A stretch of 64,000 nt of DNA from contig JAFDVZ010000015.1 of NCBI GenBank assembly GCA_018268715.1, forward strand, positions 62,001 to 126,000. The letters run 5' to 3'. Position numbers and translations under genes: made by a program. Origin of the DNA: Acidobacteriota bacterium. GTDB taxonomy: Bacteria; Acidobacteriota; Terriglobia; Bryobacterales; Bryobacteraceae. The notes beneath the pieces were generated by a model, which worked only from the letters and a program-made list of their open reading frames with translations, was not told the DNA's origin and did no database searches. Each line of letters begins with the position of its first letter. Positions within the stretch are counted from its first letter, which is position 1. Shown here one piece after another: positions 1 through 7,196 of this stretch.

Positions 1-400
1 CGGGAGACCAGCCGAGGATCGGATCCATCGAATCCCAATAGGCGTTCAGCTCTTTTCGGAGTTGGTCGAGCCGCGCGGGCGCGTCCGGGCCGAGCACTTC
101 GGCAAGCAGGTCGACCCTTTGCTGGATGGCGGCGCGCCGCATCAGCAACTGCTCGCGGTAATAGGGCGCCATCTTGCCGGAAGGATCGAGCAGATAGTCG
201 CGAATCAGCACGCCGCCGTAGTACAGATCCTCCGGTATCTCGCGCAGCGCCGTGTCGGTTCGCAGGTAGGCGTCGTGGGCGGCGATGGTCTGATCGTGCA
301 GCGACTGCGCCCGCCTCATGGCGCCGAATCCGAGCAGGCCGATCAGCAGGATCAGCGTTCCGAATCCGATCGAAAGAACCACCCAACCGCGCGATCGCAT
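1..400 (-). CDS. Membrane sensor-like protein, N-terminal part (3' end outside window)
   Basis: An open frame reads leftward from an ATG at 400 to the window edge (133 codons, no stop). A strong ribosome site, AGGGGGG, lies 3 nt upstream of the ATG. The product starts with a short basic stretch (MRSRGW) and one hydrophobic helix at about residues 7-27, followed by a charged, helical segment that looks extracytoplasmic. This layout fits the N-terminal sensor part of a two-component histidine kinase or a chemoreceptor-like protein, but the output domain lies outside the window, so the function is inferred only. It is divergent from the phosphatase gene at 491. Confidence 0.6.
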   Translation of the reverse strand, partial: MRSRGWVVLSIGFGTLILLIGLLGFGAMRRAQSLHDQTIAAHDAYLRTDTALREIPEDLYYGGVLIRDYLLDPSGKMAPYYREQLLMRRAAIQQRVDLLAEVLGPDAPARLDQLRKELNAYWDSMDPILGWSP

Positions 401-490
401 ATTCCCCCCTACCGTCATTTTGGCCCGTCAATCGCCGCTTTACGCGATCCTTCGGCGGGCGTCCGCGCGGTACGGTGGTATCGGCGCGAT

Positions 491-1288
491 ATGGATATCA
501 TTTTCACCGACCTGGATGGAACCCTGCTCGACCGGGACACTTATTCGTGGGAAGCCGCCCGCGGCGCGCTTGAAAGGACCCGAGAGAAGGGCGTCCCGGT
601 GGTGCTGGTCAGCAGCAAGACGCGCGCCGAAATCGAGGTCTGGCGCGAGCGGCTGGACAACCGGCATCCGTTCATCGCCGAGAACGGCGGCGCCGCCTTC
701 ATCCCCGTGGGCTATTTCGGGACGCCGGCGAGAGGCGCATCCAGGCGGGGCCCCTACGATGTGATGGAGTGGGGCGCGCCCTATGAAGAACTGGTCCGGC
801 GGTTGCGCGAGGCTGCGCGGGCGAGCGGCTGCGCGGTGCGAGGCTTCAACGATATGACCGCGGCGGAGGTGGCCGCGCTGTGCGACCTGCCGATGGAGCA
901 GGCGTTGCTCGCCAAGCAACGGGAGTACGACGAGGCGTTTGAGACGCTGGACGCAGGCCGGGCCGACGCGCTTGAGGAGGCGGTCCGCCAGCAGGGCTGC
1001 CGGCTGACGCGGGGAGGGCGCTTCTGGCACATCCTGGGCAGCAATGACAAAGCCCTGGCGGTGGACGCGCTGGCGGGTCTTTATGCGAGCGGCGGTGGTC
1101 CGATTCGCACGATCGGGCTGGGCGATGGGCTGAACGACGCCGAGTTCCTGAAGCGGATGCAGGCGCCGGTGCTGATCCCATCGCCGTCGATCACCGAACT
1201 GCGGAGGCTCGTGCCGGGCGGCGAGACAGCGAGTCAGCCGGGTCCGGCCGGTTGGAATGAAGCGGTTCTGAGGCTGATCGGGGATTGA
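491..1288 (+). CDS. Mannosyl/glucosyl-3-phosphoglycerate phosphatase (HAD-IIB)
   Basis: A 265-residue HAD-superfamily hydrolase. The nucleophile motif is DLDGTLLD near the N-terminus, and the metal-binding motif GDGLNDAEF lies near residue 220. Length and motifs match the MPGP/GPGP family, which removes phosphate from mannosyl- or glucosyl-3-phosphoglycerate to release the compatible solute mannosyl- or glucosylglycerate. The start at 491 places DxDGT about 7 residues in; the longer upstream frame is antisense to the sensor gene and was rejected. It is convergent (14 bp gap) with a minus-strand block that encodes the expected synthase. The sugar (mannose or glucose) cannot be decided from motifs alone; the neighbouring GpgS-like synthase favours glucose. 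Confidence 0.85.
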   Translation: MDIIFTDLDGTLLDRDTYSWEAARGALERTREKGVPVVLVSSKTRAEIEVWRERLDNRHPFIAENGGAAFIPVGYFGTPARGASRRGPYDVMEWGAPYEELVRRLREAARASGCAVRGFNDMTAAEVAALCDLPMEQALLAKQREYDEAFETLDAGRADALEEAVRQQGCRLTRGGRFWHILGSNDKALAVDALAGLYASGGGPIRTIGLGDGLNDAEFLKRMQAPVLIPSPSITELRRLVPGGETASQPGPAGWNEAVLRLIGD

Positions 1289-1302
1289 CGCCCGACGCCG
1301 CC

Positions 1303-2004
1303 TCAGAGGTGGCTCCAGAGAGACCGCTCCTCGGATTCGCCAGAAGCGCGCGGGCGCGCCTCCAGCAACTGCCGCACGCCGCTGGCGCTGAGTCCGACGG
1401 CGAGGCTGCCCGCCAGCACCACGCCCCCCACCAGGATGATGAAAGCCGCCAGGAAGACCGTTCGCGCGAAGTTCAACTGATCGGCCGCCGCCACCACGGC
1501 GACGAAGATGATCAACACACGCACGACCACGGCCAGCCTGCGGGGCGACGGGAGATTCTCATTCACCGCCCACACCAGCATGCTGCGTCCCAGATAGTAG
1601 CCGAGCCATGCGCCGCCGAGCAGGATGAGTCCGGCGACCATCAGCTTGGGCAACAGGAACACAAAGCTCTGCACCATCTGGCTGGTCAGGTCCGTATCGA
1701 ACACGTTCACGCCCAGCAGAAAGCCGGTCAGCACGATGCCCCAATACACGGTTTCGCCGACGATCCTGGTGGCGCGCAGGCGGCCCGAGGGATCCACCAG
1801 GAACGCGACGCCGCTCTGGCGAAGGAACTTGTCGATCGCCAGCCCCTTGAAGATCCGATAGACGATCCAACGCGCCAGCAGGGCGATGGCCCAGGCGACG
1901 GCGATCAACGCCAGCGCGGCCAGCAACGGCGGAAGATAGGTCGTGATCTGGTGATGGAGCCGATCGACGGCGCCCTCCAGCACTTTCCTCAACACTTCAA
2001 TCAT
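1303..2004 (-). CDS. Small-conductance mechanosensitive-channel-like membrane protein
   Basis: A 233-residue inner-membrane protein with about five hydrophobic helices. The alternating glycine- and alanine-rich helices, such as VWAIALLARW and LIILVGGVVLAGSLAVGLSASG, resemble the conserved TM-helix repeat proteins and MscS pore helices (glycine/alanine zipper). It lacks the large cytoplasmic beta domain of full MscS, so it may be a channel-like or accessory protein. The ATG at 2004 overlaps the end of the upstream glycosyltransferase by 8 bp, indicating translational coupling. Placement at the end of a compatible-solute operon suggests a role in osmotic adjustment (inference). Confidence 0.7.
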   Translation of the reverse strand: MIEVLRKVLEGAVDRLHHQITTYLPPLLAALALIAVAWAIALLARWIVYRIFKGLAIDKFLRQSGVAFLVDPSGRLRATRIVGETVYWGIVLTGFLLGVNVFDTDLTSQMVQSFVFLLPKLMVAGLILLGGAWLGYYLGRSMLVWAVNENLPSPRRLAVVVRVLIIFVAVVAAADQLNFARTVFLAAFIILVGGVVLAGSLAVGLSASGVRQLLEARPRASGESEERSLWSHL

Positions 2005-3358
2005 TGGTCACCTCCAACTTCGCTTTGCCGGCCGGGTGCTGATCCTGCCCGTTCCGGTGGGGCCGGCCGGCGCCCTCCGGGACGGATTCGCCGTTCCAGC
2101 GTGCGATGAGTTCGGGCTTGCGTTCCTCGAATGTGAGGCACAGACTCTCGATCTTCTCCTCCACCTCCGCCGCCACCAGGTTCTCCGTCTCGCGGACAAA
2201 CGAGGCGACTCGCGCCAGATACAGCGGCGTCAATGACCGCAGGATGGTCCCGCGGGCGAGCGGATGGGTGCGGTAGGCGTAGGCGAACTGGAGCACGGCG
2301 TCGGTCCAAAGCTCGTCGTTCAGGTGGAAGCGCGCGCCGTCTTCCGGCAGGCCCGCGGCCAGCGCGCGGACCGCGGACAGGGTCGGCGGATCGAGCGCCA
2401 GCTTCCACACGTCGCCCAGTTCGTGGCAGCCGCGCCGGAAGGCGTCGAGCATGCGTTCGACGTTGACCTGAATCGGGTCCAGCCCGACGTCGAAACGGAA
2501 ACCGAACAGTTCGGCCGGGACGCTGCCCTTCCATCGCCGCCAGATCGGCGCGTACTCCTGCATCAGGGCGAAGACGCTGCCGGTTACCTGGGTGAGCATG
2601 GCCGACAGGTCGGAGCCCGGATCCTTGGCGTCGTGGAGCTTTGCGCCGAGGAAGCTTTGGCAGACGCGGAAGCCTTCGGCGATGGCGATGGTGGTGAGCC
2701 AGATGTCGATGCCGAAGCGGGCGACATCGGTCTCCCAATCCTTCCGTTCGAGATACCGCTTGACGAGGCGCGCCGAGACGCCGAACTCGCCGCCGATGGG
2801 CTGGCGGACCGCGACGCCGTACAACATCCGGGTGAGCGGATAGACGATGCTGTTGGTGATGGTGCCGTCGTACTTGTGACGGTGGTAATAGGGCGCGACG
2901 AAGTCGAAGCCGGCAAACAGCACCGGACGGATCAACAGATCGATCCACTCGGGCGTGATCGAGCGGAGATCGGAATCGACGACGGCGCAGGCCTTGGCGT
3001 CGAGTTGTTCGGCCATCTGAAACACCAGCCGGAACGCGCTGCCCTTGCCCGGCACGCCATGGTACGGGAAAGACAACCGGTGAGCGGCGAGCATCGGGGT
3101 CGACAGCAGCATCAGGTGGCCGTCGTCGACGCGCGCCGACAGCACCGCTTCCCGCGTGCCGTCGGTGGAGCCGCCATCGGAATTGATGATGACGGCGGTG
3201 AGTTGCGGGAAGTACTTGGCGAGGCCGGCCGAGGCGGCGCGCACCACGTGTCCGATGGTGCGCGCGTTGTTGTAACTCGGGATGCCGATCACGATGTCGG
3301 CGCGGCGGATCACCTCCGCCGCGCGACGCGCTTCCTCCGGCATGGACAGTTGCGCCAT
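1997..3358 (-). CDS. GT-A glycosyltransferase (GT2/GT81-like), compatible-solute cluster
   Basis: 453 residues. An N-terminal nucleotide-sugar domain has IGIPSYNNARTIG near residue 25 and a DSD metal motif (VVDSDLRS) near 135; IGGEFGVS follows around residue 195. These match GT-A folds of the GT2/GT81 group that includes glucosyl-3-phosphoglycerate synthase and mannosylglucosylglycerate synthase. The C-terminal 150 residues are helical with no recognised domain. It starts 10 bp after the GpgS-like gene (stop 3369) and overlaps the channel-like gene by 8 bp, forming one operon. It could add a second sugar to glucosylglycerate or be a second synthase. The acceptor is unknown. Confidence 0.7.
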   Translation of the reverse strand: MAQLSMPEEARRAAEVIRRADIVIGIPSYNNARTIGHVVRAASAGLAKYFPQLTAVIINSDGGSTDGTREAVLSARVDDGHLMLLSTPMLAAHRLSFPYHGVPGKGSAFRLVFQMAEQLDAKACAVVDSDLRSITPEWIDLLIRPVLFAGFDFVAPYYHRHKYDGTITNSIVYPLTRMLYGVAVRQPIGGEFGVSARLVKRYLERKDWETDVARFGIDIWLTTIAIAEGFRVCQSFLGAKLHDAKDPGSDLSAMLTQVTGSVFALMQEYAPIWRRWKGSVPAELFGFRFDVGLDPIQVNVERMLDAFRRGCHELGDVWKLALDPPTLSAVRALAAGLPEDGARFHLNDELWTDAVLQFAYAYRTHPLARGTILRSLTPLYLARVASFVRETENLVAAEVEEKIESLCLTFEERKPELIARWNGESVPEGAGRPHRNGQDQHPAGKAKLEVTND

Positions 3359-3368
3359 GAATGTTCCC

Positions 3369-4595
3369 TCAGGCCACCGACGTGGCCAGGCGCGGTTCGC
3401 GCTCGACGGCGTCCTGCAGCAGGTCGAAGAACTCCGGCACGGCGGCCAGGACGCGATTCCAGTTGGGGATCAGGGGCAGTCCGCGGGGATCGCGAACAAA
3501 CTCGGCGGCGGCCGCGCTGAGGCTGCGGGCGAAGACGGTGACGGCCAGCTCCTCGGCATGGCGGTCGAACTTCAGGCCGTTCAACATGGCGTCGGCGTAG
3601 TAGCGCGCGATGGTGTCCTGCGCCATGCGGACGTAGCGGACTTCGAGACTGCGGAAGTGGTCGGCGGTGAAGACGAGGCCTTCGGCCGCAAGCGTGGCGA
3701 ACAGGGACTTGGAAATGTCGGTGGCCATGCGGGCCAGACCCTTGGCGGGATCGTCGGTGGATAGGGTCTGATGCTTGTGTTCGTAGTTGTCCATCAGGTC
3801 CACTTGGCAGGTTCTGGCGACGGTGCAGTTGCGGAACACCTCGGCCAACACGCCCACCTCCAGACCCCAGTCGGCGGGGATGCGATTCACCCGCGCGAGA
3901 TCGATGTCCATGGCGAACTCGCCCGCCAGCGGATAGCGGAAGCTGTCGAGGAAGCGCAGGTACGGATTGCCGGGCGCCATCCCTTCGAGCGCGCGAACCA
4001 GCGGCGTCACGAACAGGCGGGTGACGCGGCCGTGCATGCGGTCGGTGACGCGGGCGTAGTATCCCTTGCAGAAATCGAACGGCAGGTGGGGATGCGCGAT
4101 GGCGTAGCACAGGCGGCCGAGCATCTGGCGGTCGTAGTTCACGATGTCGCAATCGTGCAGCGCGAGCATCTGGCAGTCGTGCTTGGCGAGCATGTAGCCG
4201 TAGGCGAGCCAGCAGGAGCGGCCCTTGCCGTCGGGGCCGGCCGAGAGGCCGCGCTCTTCGAGCACGCCGAGCAGGCCCTGGATGCGGGGATTGTCCACCC
4301 ACAACATGGTGACCGGCGTGTAGAAGTCCTTGAAGTAGGCGCGCGCCTTTTCAAACTGCGCCCGGTCCGCGCGGCCTAACGCCACGACGATTCGTTGCAG
4401 ATAGCGGACCTTGCGCAGTTCCGGGACAATGCGCTGCATGGCCAGCGTTTCGAATTCCGAATAGAGCGCCGGGAGCACCAGGCCGATGGGCTTGTTGCGC
4501 GCGAACCTTTCGAGATCCGCGTCGAGCCTTTCGACGTTGTTCGGCGTCAGCCGATGGAGCGTCGTCACCACTCCGGTCTGATAGAAGTCCGCCAT
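3369..4595 (-). CDS. Glucosyl-3-phosphoglycerate synthase-like glycosyltransferase
   Basis: 408 residues beginning MADFYQTG. The start at 4595 is preceded by GGAGGT, so the longer upstream frame was rejected. The conserved LVLPALYSE, GKGRSCW, the metal-binding LHDCDIV, FCKGYYARV and SFRYPLAGEF segments match a bacterial GT-A family annotated as glucosyl-3-phosphoglycerate synthase, usually found beside an MPGP-type phosphatase. It would transfer glucose from a nucleotide donor to 3-phosphoglycerate, making the substrate for the phosphatase at 491. It is the first gene of a three-gene minus-strand operon. Family assignment rests on remembered motifs, and sugar specificity is inferred. Confidence 0.75.
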   Translation of the reverse strand: MADFYQTGVVTTLHRLTPNNVERLDADLERFARNKPIGLVLPALYSEFETLAMQRIVPELRKVRYLQRIVVALGRADRAQFEKARAYFKDFYTPVTMLWVDNPRIQGLLGVLEERGLSAGPDGKGRSCWLAYGYMLAKHDCQMLALHDCDIVNYDRQMLGRLCYAIAHPHLPFDFCKGYYARVTDRMHGRVTRLFVTPLVRALEGMAPGNPYLRFLDSFRYPLAGEFAMDIDLARVNRIPADWGLEVGVLAEVFRNCTVARTCQVDLMDNYEHKHQTLSTDDPAKGLARMATDISKSLFATLAAEGLVFTADHFRSLEVRYVRMAQDTIARYYADAMLNGLKFDRHAEELAVTVFARSLSAAAAEFVRDPRGLPLIPNWNRVLAAVPEFFDLLQDAVEREPRLATSVA

Positions 4596-4883
4596 TTCCC
4601 ACCTCCAATTCCAGCGTAGGCGCCGGGCGCCGGAGATGGCATACAAGGCTGGCTGTATTGGCGCTCCGAAAGGGCAGTAGCCCGAGCGGCGCGGGACAAA
4701 TACTGGCCCGACAGGATGATCGGAAAAACCGGGGAGGACGTCTATCGGAATGGACGGAGACAACGGCCGAATGCGATCCGACGCCCGCCCGGCCGGCAGG
4801 GCGGGACGCGGATCGAGAGCGAGGCCGCGGGAGCGCGACTCAGGCTGACAGGCGCTGAGTCAGTCCATAACAGGAGAAAGTGA

Positions 4884-5597
4884 ATGACTAGCTTGCAGAT
4901 AATGGCGTTGGCCGGAGCCGGGCTTTTCCTCGCACTGGCGCCGCGGGCCAGGGCGGATGCCTGGGATCAAAAGACGAAAGTGACCTTCAGCGGACCGGTG
5001 GAGATTCCCGGCCGGGTGTTGCCTCCTGGAACGTACGTGTTCAAGTTGGCGGATTCGATGGCCGATCGTAACATCGTGGAGGTCTTCAACAAGGAAGAGA
5101 ATCATCTTTTCGGGATATTTCTGGCGATTCCCGACTACCGGCTGCGGCCGGCCGATAAAGCCGTGGTGACATTCGAGGAGCGAGTCTCCGGAGCGCCGGA
5201 AGCGGTGAAGGCGTGGTTCTATCCGGGAGAAAACTACGGGCACGACTTCGTGTATCCGCGGACCAAGGCCGTCGAGTTAGCCCAGGCGAACCAGCAACCC
5301 GTGGCGTCCATGCCCGACGAGATGGCGGCGCACACCACCAAGCCGACCCGGAACGTGAATGAGCCGCATGTCATGGCGCTCAGACAGGCGCCCCTGACGG
5401 CCCAGCAACCCAGCCGCCAGGAAGTGGCCGTGGCGCAGGCCTTTCCGCGCAGGCCGGCGGCGACGCAACCGGCCGCGACTTTGCCGTCCGAGTTGCCCAA
5501 GACAGCGAGCCTGGCGCCGTGGATGACTCTGTTCGGGATCACTTCTCTTGGCGCCGCCGTGTTACTGCGCCGCGCTAGCGCCAAGGCGACGAGTTAG
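4884..5597 (+). CDS. Secreted protein with LPKTA sortase-type sorting tail
   Basis: 237 residues with an N-terminal signal peptide (hydrophobic stretch ending ARA at about residue 24), a small beta-rich domain (about 30-130), and a proline/alanine/glutamine-rich spacer. The last 34 residues begin LPKTA at 204, then a hydrophobic helix (about 212-228) and RRASAK. That is the three-part architecture of a sortase substrate: pentapeptide, membrane helix, basic tail. A class-D-like sortase lies two genes downstream (6564), supporting a dedicated enzyme-substrate pair. GGAGA lies about 8 nt before the ATG. The globular domain is not assigned to a known enzyme. Confidence 0.8.
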   Translation: MTSLQIMALAGAGLFLALAPRARADAWDQKTKVTFSGPVEIPGRVLPPGTYVFKLADSMADRNIVEVFNKEENHLFGIFLAIPDYRLRPADKAVVTFEERVSGAPEAVKAWFYPGENYGHDFVYPRTKAVELAQANQQPVASMPDEMAAHTTKPTRNVNEPHVMALRQAPLTAQQPSRQEVAVAQAFPRRPAATQPAATLPSELPKTASLAPWMTLFGITSLGAAVLLRRASAKATS

Positions 5598-5625
5598 ACC
5601 GGCCCGGCGCCGGCGACTTACATCG

Positions 5626-6567
5626 ATGAATCTCGTGGTTCCGACGGGGGGGCGCGCCGGGATGCTGGCCGCCCTCCTGCTGACGCTTCCGTCCAGCGGG
5701 CAGGAGGCTGGACGCATCTCAGTGGACGTCGACCTGGTGGTGCTGCACGCCACGGTGACCGACAACCGGGGCAGCTTCGTCCCGGGACTGGGCAAGAGCG
5801 ACTTTCGCGTGCTGGAGGACGGGCGTCCGCAAACGATAGGGTTTCTCGATTATGGGGACCAACCGGTGGCCGTAGGGCTGGTGGTGGACAACAGCGGCAG
5901 CATGCGGCGGAAGCGGGACGATGTGGTCGCGGCGGCGCTGGTGTTCGCCCGCTCCAGTAATCCGAACGATGAAGTCTTCGTGGTGAATTTCAATGAGAAG
6001 ACGTCGCTCGGGCTGCCCGCCCGGCAGCTGTTTTCGGCGAGCGCCGACGACCTGACGCTCGCGTTGAAGGGCGTTCCCGCGCGGGGGCGCACGGCGTTGT
6101 ACGATGCGATTCTGGCGGGGTTTGATGGACTGGCTCGGTCGAAGCTGGAGAAGAAGGCGCTGATCGTGGTCAGCGATGGGGCCGACAATGCGAGTCGCGC
6201 CGGGCTGGACGATGTGTTGCGGCGGGCCGGGCTGTCGAATGTCATGGTTTACACGATCGGCCTGTTCGATGAGTTCGGCAACGACCGGAATCCGGGCGTT
6301 CTGAGGAAGATCGCCCGCGCCACTGGAGGCGAGGCGTTCATGCCGGAAAGAACCGACGCGGTGGTGCGGATCTGCCGGCGGATCGCGCATGACATTCGCA
6401 GCCAGTACACGATCGGCTATTCGCCGGTTGACCGGAGGCTGGACGGCTCCTACCGGTCGATCGTGGTGACGGCGCGGGGATCGCGCGGGGGCCCGTTGGC
6501 GGTGCGCGCCCGGGCCGGGTACCTCGCTTCTCCCGAACGGGTGAGACCGGAAGGCGGAGCGCGATGA
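5626..6567 (+). CDS. Secreted VWFA-related domain protein
   Basis: 313 residues. A short hydrophobic signal (MLAALLLTLPSSG) precedes a beta domain with DLVVLHATVTDNRG and DFRVLEDGRPQ. A von Willebrand factor A domain follows, with the MIDAS motif DNSGSM near residue 90 and VVSDGADNAS near 180. Sequence and order match the VWFA-related family characteristic of Acidobacteria. The end (GYSPVDRRLDGSYRSI) is also typical. It lies between the LPKTA protein and the sortase, and its stop overlaps the sortase start (ATGA), so the three are probably co-transcribed. It probably mediates protein binding in the cell envelope (inference). Confidence 0.85.
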   Translation: MNLVVPTGGRAGMLAALLLTLPSSGQEAGRISVDVDLVVLHATVTDNRGSFVPGLGKSDFRVLEDGRPQTIGFLDYGDQPVAVGLVVDNSGSMRRKRDDVVAAALVFARSSNPNDEVFVVNFNEKTSLGLPARQLFSASADDLTLALKGVPARGRTALYDAILAGFDGLARSKLEKKALIVVSDGADNASRAGLDDVLRRAGLSNVMVYTIGLFDEFGNDRNPGVLRKIARATGGEAFMPERTDAVVRICRRIAHDIRSQYTIGYSPVDRRLDGSYRSIVVTARGSRGGPLAVRARAGYLASPERVRPEGGAR

Positions 6568-7196
6568 GCCGACGATGGCTGCGCCGGGCGTGGATCGCGC
6601 TGGCCGCGTTGGGCGTGGGCGCGTTGAGTTACAGCGTGTGGTTCCAGGTGAGCGGCAGGATCTTCGAAGGCCGCGCGGCGCAGGCGTTTGACGAGAGGAT
6701 GCGGCTGAGCCTGCCTTCGCCGGCCGCGCCGGAGAAGTGGGACACGCCGGGAACTGGTGGGGATCGTAAGAGTGAATATTCCGACGGCGTGATCGGACGG
6801 CTCGAGATACCGCGGATCGGAGTGTCCGTGATGGTGGTGGAGGGCGTGACCGACGGCGACCTGAGACGTGCGGCGGGCCATGTTCCGGGCACCGCGCTGC
6901 CGGACGCGCCGGGGAATGTGGCGATCGCCGCCCATCGCGACACGTTCTTCCGACCGCTGCGATTCGTGCGCCGCGACGACGTGGTGATCCTGCGCACGCC
7001 GCGCCGCAGTTACCGGTACCGGGTGGTCTCGACCAAGGTGGTCCGGCCCGAGGATGTCGAGGTGTTGTATCCGGCCTCGCGCGACCGGTTGACGCTGATC
7101 ACGTGTTATCCGTTCGACTGGTTCGGCGCGGCGCCGGAACGGTTTATCGTGCGGGCGGAGAGGGTGGCGCCGCCTCGCCCGCCGGCCGCGAGTTAG
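6564..7196 (+). CDS. Sortase, class D-like
   Basis: 210 residues with one N-terminal membrane helix (about 8-27) and a C-terminal sortase beta-barrel. The catalytic triad is visible: His124 in AAHRDTFFRPL, Cys181 in LITCYP, and Arg193 in PERFIV. IGRLEIPRIGV and VEGVTDGDLRRAAGHVPGT are further sortase landmarks; the DLRRAAGH and TCYPF contexts fit class D. The enzyme should cleave the LPKTA motif of the protein at 4884 and transfer it to an amine, although the acceptor in a Gram-negative envelope is unknown. The ATG overlaps the VWFA stop by 4 nt. Its TAG overlaps the stop codon of the convergent acylase gene. Confidence 0.88.
   Translation: MSRRWLRRAWIALAALGVGALSYSVWFQVSGRIFEGRAAQAFDERMRLSLPSPAAPEKWDTPGTGGDRKSEYSDGVIGRLEIPRIGVSVMVVEGVTDGDLRRAAGHVPGTALPDAPGNVAIAAHRDTFFRPLRFVRRDDVVILRTPRRSYRYRVVSTKVVRPEDVEVLYPASRDRLTLITCYPFDWFGAAPERFIVRAERVAPPRPPAAS

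Noticed and set aside
2264..3520. Plus-strand 418-residue frame opposite the glycosyltransferases
   Set aside because: Antisense shadow of a gene with recognisable GT-A motifs; composition is typical of reverse reading of GC-rich coding DNA.
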